A stretch of 6,741 nt of DNA from positions 1 to 6,741 of the forward strand of contig JAAXVZ010000069.1 in the NCBI GenBank assembly GCA_013335235.1. The letters are read 5' to 3'. The notes under the pieces are model-generated. The model was not told the origin of the DNA, made no database searches, and saw only the letters and a list, made by a program, of their open reading frames with translations. The translations under genes were made by a program, and so were the position numbers. Shown piece after piece: positions 1-5,246 of the stretch. Source of the stretch: Nanobdellota archaeon. GTDB taxonomy: Archaea; Nanobdellota; Nanobdellia; Woesearchaeales; GW2011-AR15. How positions within the stretch are numbered: position 1 is the stretch's first letter; the number at the start of each line of letters is the position of its first letter.

Positions 1-2267
1 TATCTGATATCGGCCCGATTGTATCTCTAGTAACGGCGAACAACATATACCAGCAGAGTCCAGATATAACCCTATTATACCTTCCCTCAGACAATAATGG
101 CATATCCAGCGCAAGCCTGATATTGAATGGAACATCCTATTTGACCAATACCACCGTAGGGAACAATGTACTGAATGCCTTTTATGTAACGCTTGGCCAG
201 GGTTATTATAACTGGACTGTCAATGTGTCTGACGTGAGCAACCTGACAGCCCAAGCCGCAGTAAGATACTTTACAATCGACAATACATCTCCTGTTGTTG
301 TCCAAAATGCCCCTGCAAATAACCTATCGACAAACCTCAGTTCAATAGTTTTCAACGTGACAGTGACTGATAACTTAGACCTGAGCCTGACCTGTGACCT
401 GATTTTAGATGGAACTGTACAGGACAATAATTTTGTGGCTGCAAATGGACAGCCGACATTGAGGACTATAAATGGAATCAGCGACGGGATACATTATTGG
501 AACGTAACTTGTGATGACGACTCTGGCAAAACAGGTTATAGCCCAACCTTCATGCTTAATATAAGCAACCCACCTACTGTCCAGCTGAATAGCCCTGCTA
601 TTAATTATTCTTTCAATTACAACAATCCTCTTGTCTATTACACCCCGACAGATAATTACAATATCAGCAACTGTACTATTATACTAGATGACCAGCTGAA
701 TGAGACAGATACAAGCGTCACCAATTCTGCCCAAAATAGCTTTGCGCTTGAGTCCTTAACTCCCGGATACCATAATTGGACTGTATTCTGCTATGATGTC
801 TCTGGCCTGATATCAAACACGCCTGAAAAACGGCCGTTGCTGATAGACCTAGTTGAGCCGACAGTTTTCCTGCATTCGCCATTGAGTGCCGAATACAATG
901 GCACTGATATATTCTTCAATTATTCTGCAATTGACAACTATGACCTCTCTTTACTCTGTAACTTCACTTTAGATGGTGCCATCAACAGGACGAACATGGC
1001 CTCGCCTAACGGGACAGCTGTGAATTTCACAGTCTCAGTCACAACAGAAGGAGAACACTTCTGGAACATCACCTGTGTCGATGATGCAGGCAATTTCAAT
1101 ACCAGCATCACATCTAATTTCAGCAATTTCGCTCCGCCAACAGTGACTTTGAGCTCACCTGCTCCTGGCGCCCTTTTCAGCAATGGGCAAAATATTGAAT
1201 TCATCTACCAGCCTTATGACAGCCAGGGGCTTCAGAACACAACATTGTATCTGAATGGCATATTCAACAAGTCAGATGTAAGCCCAGTCAATAGCGCCTT
1301 AAACAGCTTCTATGTTAACTTCTCAGCAGACGGTACCTATACATGGCAGGTGAATGCCACAGACACTATCGGGCTTATTGGCGGTTCTGAGATAAGGACT
1401 ATTAAGATAGACACAAGCTCCCCGGTTATAGGAATCAAGGGGCCTGTGCAGGGTCAGACCATAGATTGGAACAGGGTCAACTTCACATTCAATGTCACAG
1501 ATAATATAGACAGCAGCCTTGCCTGCAATGTGAGTATTGACGGTAGCCTTGAACTTATTGATATAACAATCCAGAATGGCAGCACAAACCTTAGCACAAA
1601 GGACTTATATGACGGGAACCATAATTGGAGCGTCACATGCCTGGATGAGGTCGGCTGGGTTGCCACGTCAGGACTGATAAATTTCTCTGTCCTTGCGCCG
1701 CCAAGAATATCGCTCATCTTCCCGATAGATGAGTATAAGACGGTACAGAGGAACTTCACATTCATATATAGGCCTGAAGATGCGATAGGGATAGAGAACT
1801 GCTCGCTTTATATCAATGGAATATTCAACCAGACAGATCCGTTCATAGAGCACAACCAATTCAATTATTTCAATATCACCAATGTACAGGATGGTATCCA
1901 TAATTGGACAGTCGAATGCATAGATGAGCTGCCTGACGGGAATGTGCAGTCTGCGGTCCCGGAGACATTCATTGTGGATAACCTCGGGCCGAATATCACT
2001 TTAAATCATCCATTAATAGGGCAGGCAATCAATGACTATAATGTCACATTCAATTATACAGCAACAGATCTGGGACTGATACTGATAGACTGTAACATAA
2101 CTGTGTCTGACCCATTCGGAATAAGGGTGAACTCCACTAGTGAGCCTACGGGAACTGACCATATAATTATAGTAACTAATCTATCAGAAGGGGATCATTA
2201 CTGGAATGTAACCTGCGTCGATGACCTTGGTAATCTCAACATCTCTGAGACAAGGCACTTTGCAGTG
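1..2267 (+). repeat. Eight tandem Ig-like modules in strict B-A alternation
   Basis: These are protein-level repeats, strongly diverged at DNA level. Module boundaries by my reading: R1 3-281 (5' cut), R2 282-566, R3 567-848, R4 849-1130, R5 1131-1412, R6 1413-1694, R7 1695-1979, R8 1980-2267; full modules are 94-96 residues. Odd modules (type B) carry Y/L-x-P-x-D before the second strand, as in YYTPTD, IYQPYD and IYRPED, and then usually D-x-x-G-[IL]-x-N. They end in [IV]D followed by x-x-P. Even modules (type A) carry DN-x-D-x-x-L-x-C or a variant, then C-N-x-T-x-D-G and W-N-[VI]-T-C-x-D-D, and end without the acidic residue, often at APP or NPP. The fold assignment as an Ig-like beta-sandwich rests on the strand pattern and the conserved W...C near strand F; the exact Pfam family was not determined. 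Confidence 0.88.
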
Positions 2268-5195
2268 AACCAGCCTGATATTTTCCTTAATACTAGCAGG
2301 ATTAGGATTAATGATACCAATCCTAACATAGGGGAGAATATCTCTCTCCTCGCCAATATCACCAACATCGGCGGAGTTACTGCGACAGGCGTCCATGTCT
2401 CATTTTTTGACGGAAATCCCGGTTCAGGCGGAACATTCATAGGGAATGCGACAGCCACTGTAGGTGTAGGCCAGAATATCACATTCGCAACTTCCTGGAT
2501 TGTCACAGCAGGATATCACACATTCTATGTCTCAGCTGACCCGTTTAATCTGGTTGGAGAGCTCAATGAGACGAACAATAATGCAACACTGGGTTTCTCT
2601 CTTTTGAGTTCAGTTATAAACTCGCCTCTTAATAACACTTGGACCAATCTTACCTCAGTTGAGTTCAATTTCACGATGACGGATTATACCGGCGGCATCA
2701 TCAATTACAGCATATTTGTGGATGGTGTCTTGAACGGCCAGGCAGGGAATGCAACAGATGCAATCTCACGTTTATTGAATATCACGCTTACCCAAGGGGT
2801 AAGAAGAGTTGTCGTCAGGGCAACTGATGCTCTCGGAAGGTCAAAGAATTCGACACCGGTCACAGTTAATGTGGATACTACACCTCCAAAAGGAAGGTTT
2901 GAGACGCCAGACAGTTGGTGGTTCAACACGTCTACTCCTGAAGTGGTTTTCAATATCACTGACAATATGGACACCTTGCTTAATTATAGTTTATATGTGA
3001 ATGGCACTTTGGAGAACTACAGCACTGCGGCAAATAATACAAAAACCTATGTGAACCTTTCCTATAAGCCAGATGGATACTACCTTTTGGAATTAAATTC
3101 AACAGATGAAGCACTGAATACAAACACCACAAGGATACTGGTCTATATTGATACAGTCCTTCCAACAATATCCCTGTTATACCCGCCTGTTGGGGCTAAT
3201 TTTACAGTCAACTCGACAGAACTGAACTTCTCTGTTTATGACAACCTTGATACGCTCCTTGGCTGCAACCTGACCCTAGACGGGCAGGTCATCAGGTCAG
3301 GAATCTCAGCCAGCCCATATGCGACAGTGAACACGACAGTGACAAATCTCTCAGAAGGTACACATTTCTGGAATGTGACTTGTTGGGATGGCAATTCAAC
3401 TACTCGCGTCAATAACTTGAATACTAGCGAGACCAGATCCTTTAATATATATTCTTCTCCCGGGATTGAGTTGATATCTCCTTATGACGGAAGGTGGATG
3501 AACAATGATACGGTCACTTTCTACTTCAATGCCAGCGACGCAACAGGAATTGAGAATTGCTCACTTATGCTAAATGGCGTGGCAGTAGATACCAACTCAC
3601 CTATAGGCAATGGTATAATCTCCAATTTCACAGAACCGAACCTGAACGGAACCTATATCTGGAGCGTGTTCTGTTATGACAATACGTCCTTGAGGATGTA
3701 TGGCACTTCAGTTAATTATACACTTTATGTAGACTTGGACAGCCCAGAGCCGTTATTTGAGACCGCAAATGCGACATGGTACAACACCAGCACTCCGACA
3801 GTCCGGGCAAATATCACTGATAATATGGATACGACCCTGAACTATACCTTATATGCGGGAGCAGCCATAAACACAATAGGTCAGATGGCTAATGCCACGT
3901 CAACTCCGATTACGATGGGCAGCTTATCTAATAGTATGCATGTCTTGATACTTGAGGCACTTGACGAGGCAGGGAATAGGAAGAACTCTACTTCACTTAC
4001 CATATATGTAGATACCGTATCGCCTGCAATCGGGCTTATCAGGCCTGCAGCAGGGAACTCGACAACAGAGACCAATATAACCTTTAATTTCACAGCAACA
4101 GATAACCTTGCACCTTTTGTATACTGCAACTTAACAATAGATGGCACATTGCGCCTCAACACCACTCTCTTAAATGGTTCCACTAATGAGAGCTATTTCG
4201 TGATGTCTCCAGGGGCACATTATTGGAATGTCTCATGCATCGACCTTGCAGGGAACAGGAACACAAGCCAGACCTACAACTTCACGATACCTCTTCCAGA
4301 CCTTTTCATACAGGCAAGCAACATCAAGTTCAACGAGAGCAGCCCTGAAGAAGGCAAGTCGATTGCTATAAATGCAACAATCTTCAACATAGGGGATACA
4401 GATGCATTGGATTTCATCGTCCAGTTCTTTGATGGACATTATTCGACAGGAACTCAGATAGGCAGCAATATCACCTTGAACCTTTCTGCTGGAGCAAACA
4501 TCACATTGAATCAGACCTGGACAGTCTCTAGTGTCGGGATACATCAGATATATGTTGTTATAGATCCTCCAATAGGAACAGGATCTGTCTATGAAGCAAA
4601 TGAGTCAAACAACTTCGCTTACAATTCCTTAGTCATCGGCAGCTATTCCCGTGTTGTGGGGAACCTGACAGGTGTCCTTGCAATAGAAGACATTGGAAAC
4701 AGGAGCATATTCAGATGGCTCACAGGATACAATGCGAGTAAGATCTATGCAGTTGATATCGACAGCGTAATAAACTGGCAGTCCCTTCAGGCCCTATCAA
4801 GGGATACCACCAACGGCTATGCCAGCAATGACTTCAATGACCTGGACCTCAGGCTGTCGATGGAGAATAATTCAGACTCTATAAACTCGACATGGACTCT
4901 TGCAGGATCGCCTATCCTCTCGATGCCTTTTACAGTCTATCAGAGACAGATATCCAATGTTCCTGCCGCAAACTCGACAAATGTGTCTGCATTCACTACA
5001 GGGATACTTTGGGATACAAGCGACGGGAACACTCAGTTTAACGGGACTCAGGATGTCGTCTTTGTGACCACAGTGAATGTCAATCAGACAGGCGCGCTTG
5101 GTGTCTATGATTATGAGATAAGGATACCGGCAAACCTGAGGCTATTCAAAGGGCCGAATACTGCAACAATCGCATTATATACGGAGCTCCCATAG
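1..5195 (+). CDS. Giant Ig-like/CARDB repeat surface glycoprotein, 5' partial
   Basis: Reading frame 3 is open from the left edge to TAG at 5193-5195, giving 1730 visible codons. The TTG at 123 lies within an ongoing Ig-like module, so it is not the start; the true start and any signal peptide lie upstream. The protein is built from 14 Ig-like beta-sandwich modules of about 91-100 residues, two CARDB-like domains (2268-2603, 4290-4640) and a distinct C-terminal region (4641-5192). By hand count it has about 120 N-X-S/T sequons, only about 16 lysines, and 18 cysteines that all fall in nine intra-module pairs. No catalytic motif and no C-terminal hydrophobic anchor or PGF-CTERM-like signal is visible. 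The family features point to a secreted or cell-surface structural or adhesive glycoprotein, probably archaeal (DPANN). The exact function and ligand are unknown. Coding status and extracellular nature are very secure; the role is inference. Confidence 0.95.
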   Translation, partial: SDIGPIVSLVTANNIYQQSPDITLLYLPSDNNGISSASLILNGTSYLTNTTVGNNVLNAFYVTLGQGYYNWTVNVSDVSNLTAQAAVRYFTIDNTSPVVVQNAPANNLSTNLSSIVFNVTVTDNLDLSLTCDLILDGTVQDNNFVAANGQPTLRTINGISDGIHYWNVTCDDDSGKTGYSPTFMLNISNPPTVQLNSPAINYSFNYNNPLVYYTPTDNYNISNCTIILDDQLNETDTSVTNSAQNSFALESLTPGYHNWTVFCYDVSGLISNTPEKRPLLIDLVEPTVFLHSPLSAEYNGTDIFFNYSAIDNYDLSLLCNFTLDGAINRTNMASPNGTAVNFTVSVTTEGEHFWNITCVDDAGNFNTSITSNFSNFAPPTVTLSSPAPGALFSNGQNIEFIYQPYDSQGLQNTTLYLNGIFNKSDVSPVNSALNSFYVNFSADGTYTWQVNATDTIGLIGGSEIRTIKIDTSSPVIGIKGPVQGQTIDWNRVNFTFNVTDNIDSSLACNVSIDGSLELIDITIQNGSTNLSTKDLYDGNHNWSVTCLDEVGWVATSGLINFSVLAPPRISLIFPIDEYKTVQRNFTFIYRPEDAIGIENCSLYINGIFNQTDPFIEHNQFNYFNITNVQDGIHNWTVECIDELPDGNVQSAVPETFIVDNLGPNITLNHPLIGQAINDYNVTFNYTATDLGLILIDCNITVSDPFGIRVNSTSEPTGTDHIIIVTNLSEGDHYWNVTCVDDLGNLNISETRHFAVNQPDIFLNTSRIRINDTNPNIGENISLLANITNIGGVTATGVHVSFFDGNPGSGGTFIGNATATVGVGQNITFATSWIVTAGYHTFYVSADPFNLVGELNETNNNATLGFSLLSSVINSPLNNTWTNLTSVEFNFTMTDYTGGIINYSIFVDGVLNGQAGNATDAISRLLNITLTQGVRRVVVRATDALGRSKNSTPVTVNVDTTPPKGRFETPDSWWFNTSTPEVVFNITDNMDTLLNYSLYVNGTLENYSTAANNTKTYVNLSYKPDGYYLLELNSTDEALNTNTTRILVYIDTVLPTISLLYPPVGANFTVNSTELNFSVYDNLDTLLGCNLTLDGQVIRSGISASPYATVNTTVTNLSEGTHFWNVTCWDGNSTTRVNNLNTSETRSFNIYSSPGIELISPYDGRWMNNDTVTFYFNASDATGIENCSLMLNGVAVDTNSPIGNGIISNFTEPNLNGTYIWSVFCYDNTSLRMYGTSVNYTLYVDLDSPEPLFETANATWYNTSTPTVRANITDNMDTTLNYTLYAGAAINTIGQMANATSTPITMGSLSNSMHVLILEALDEAGNRKNSTSLTIYVDTVSPAIGLIRPAAGNSTTETNITFNFTATDNLAPFVYCNLTIDGTLRLNTTLLNGSTNESYFVMSPGAHYWNVSCIDLAGNRNTSQTYNFTIPLPDLFIQASNIKFNESSPEEGKSIAINATIFNIGDTDALDFIVQFFDGHYSTGTQIGSNITLNLSAGANITLNQTWTVSSVGIHQIYVVIDPPIGTGSVYEANESNNFAYNSLVIGSYSRVVGNLTGVLAIEDIGNRSIFRWLTGYNASKIYAVDIDSVINWQSLQALSRDTTNGYASNDFNDLDLRLSMENNSDSINSTWTLAGSPILSMPFTVYQRQISNVPAANSTNVSAFTTGILWDTSDGNTQFNGTQDVVFVTTVNVNQTGALGVYDYEIRIPANLRLFKGPNTATIALYTELP
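2268..2603 (+). other. CARDB-like domain 1 of the giant surface protein
   Basis: The segment opens with PDIFLNTSRIRI and continues with NPNIGENISLLANITNIG, the usual opening of CARDB (cell adhesion related domain found in bacteria): an alternating strand, a P-x-x-G-x-x-[IV] turn, then a strand ending N-x-G. It goes on with V-x-F-F-D-G, a G-x-G-x-x-I-T-F-x-x-S-W strand, and a terminal G-E-L-N-E-T-N-N-N, which is the typical E-x-N-E-x-N-N ending. It has no cysteine and about eight sequons. It interrupts the Ig-like array directly after an A-type module. CARDB domains are known in extracellular proteins of archaea and bacteria and are thought to mediate adhesion; no ligand can be inferred here. 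Confidence 0.85.
2604..4289 (+). repeat. Second Ig-like array, six modules (C-C-A-B-C-A)
   Basis: Boundaries by my reading: R9 2604-2876, R10 2877-3152, R11 3153-3452, R12 3453-3734, R13 3735-4013, R14 4014-4289. R9, R10 and R13 form a third subtype (C): they have N-Y-[ST]-[IL]-x-[VA] where A-types have a cysteine, and lack both the F-strand tryptophan and the cysteine pair. R10 and R13 are the closest copies, sharing FET, W-[FY]-NTSTP and NITDNMDT-x-LNY-x-LY. R11 and R14 are A-type with a cysteine pair, and R12 is B-like (G-I-E-N-C-S-L). R14 (A) directly precedes CARDB domain 2, just as R8 (A) precedes CARDB domain 1, so an A-CARDB unit occurs twice. Confidence 0.85.
4290..4640 (+). other. 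CARDB-like domain 2 of the giant surface protein
   Basis: It begins PLPDLFIQASNIKF and contains SPEEGKSIAINATIFNIG, then V-Q-F-F-D-G, a long sequon-rich strand with N-I-T-L-N-Q-T-W, H-Q-I-Y-V-V-I-D, and the closing E-A-N-E-S-N-N. Aligned by eye to the first CARDB domain it shares PD-[IL]-F, the P-x-x-G-x-x-I turn, the N-I-G turn, F-F-D-G, the T-W/S-W strand and the NE-[TS]-NN end, so the two are internal paralogues. It has no cysteine and about seven sequons. It is the last repeated unit before the unique C-terminal region. Confidence 0.86.
4641..5192 (+). other. Unique C-terminal domain, cysteine-free, no anchor
   Basis: These roughly 184 residues do not match the Ig-like or CARDB repeat patterns. 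Visible landmarks are VGNLTGVLAIED, I-Y-A-V-D-I-D-S-V-I-N-W, a Ser/Thr/Asn-rich middle, TGILWDTSDGN, DVVFVTTVN, and a terminal block YDYEIRIPANLRLFKG ending in ALYTELP and the stop. There is no transmembrane stretch, lysine/arginine tail or sorting motif after it. From memory I associate the ILWDTSD ... YDYEI-x-[VI]-PANLR pattern with C-termini of DPANN archaeal surface proteins, but I cannot verify this here. It may be a recognition, secretion or assembly domain; that is inference. Boundaries are approximate. Confidence 0.65.
5183..5186 (+). promoter_or_regulatory. GGAG Shine-Dalgarno-like site for the downstream gene
   Basis: GGAG lies inside the last codons of the upstream gene, with nine bases between it and the ATG at 5196. 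It can pair with the CCUCC end of 16S rRNA and is well placed to support the start chosen for gene 2. Because it is embedded in the upstream coding sequence, re-initiation by ribosomes finishing gene 1 would be easy. No separate promoter is visible between the genes. Confidence 0.6.
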
Positions 5196-5246
5196 ATGAG
5201 ATCATACTTATTGCTGCTGATACTGTTTGCAATCCAGGTAGATGCA
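5196..5246 (+). other. Sec signal peptide of the second protein
   Basis: The first 17 residues, MRSYLLLLILFAIQVDA, have a short positive start (Arg2), a run of hydrophobic residues (LLLLILFAI) and a small-residue end. Cleavage after Ala17 or Ala18 fits the A-x-A type rule loosely (V-D-A or D-A-A). There is no lipobox cysteine, so it is not a lipoprotein. The mature chain would begin near AILLEKSSY. Confidence 0.85.

Noticed and set aside
123..125. TTG as the start codon of the giant protein
   Set aside because: The frame is open upstream to the left edge and already reads as a normal B-type Ig-like module (Y-x-P-S-D ... SLILNG); no Shine-Dalgarno site or signal peptide accompanies this TTG.
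2809..3000. Short + strand frame of 63 codons inside the giant gene
   Set aside because: It overlaps modules R9 and R10 wholly, has no homology-like pattern, and the main frame continues through it with clear repeat structure.
3881..4183. Long minus-strand frame opposite modules R13 and R14
   Set aside because: Antisense open frames in this window follow from the biased Asn/Thr/Ser composition of the + strand gene; the translation shows no signal or domain.
282..4289. DNA-level tandem repeats or assembly collapse
   Set aside because: Modules are clearly repeated as protein but diverged at DNA level; I see no long identical stretches that would suggest recent tandem duplication or misassembly.
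5193..5195. TAG as a nonsense mutation splitting one gene into two (pseudogene)
   Set aside because: The codon after it is ATG followed by a good signal peptide, and GGAG is suitably placed upstream; the sequence before it reads as a natural C-terminus. Two separate genes fit better.
5228..5245. Lipoprotein signal in gene 2
   Set aside because: No cysteine follows the hydrophobic stretch; the first cysteine of the protein is at residue 271.
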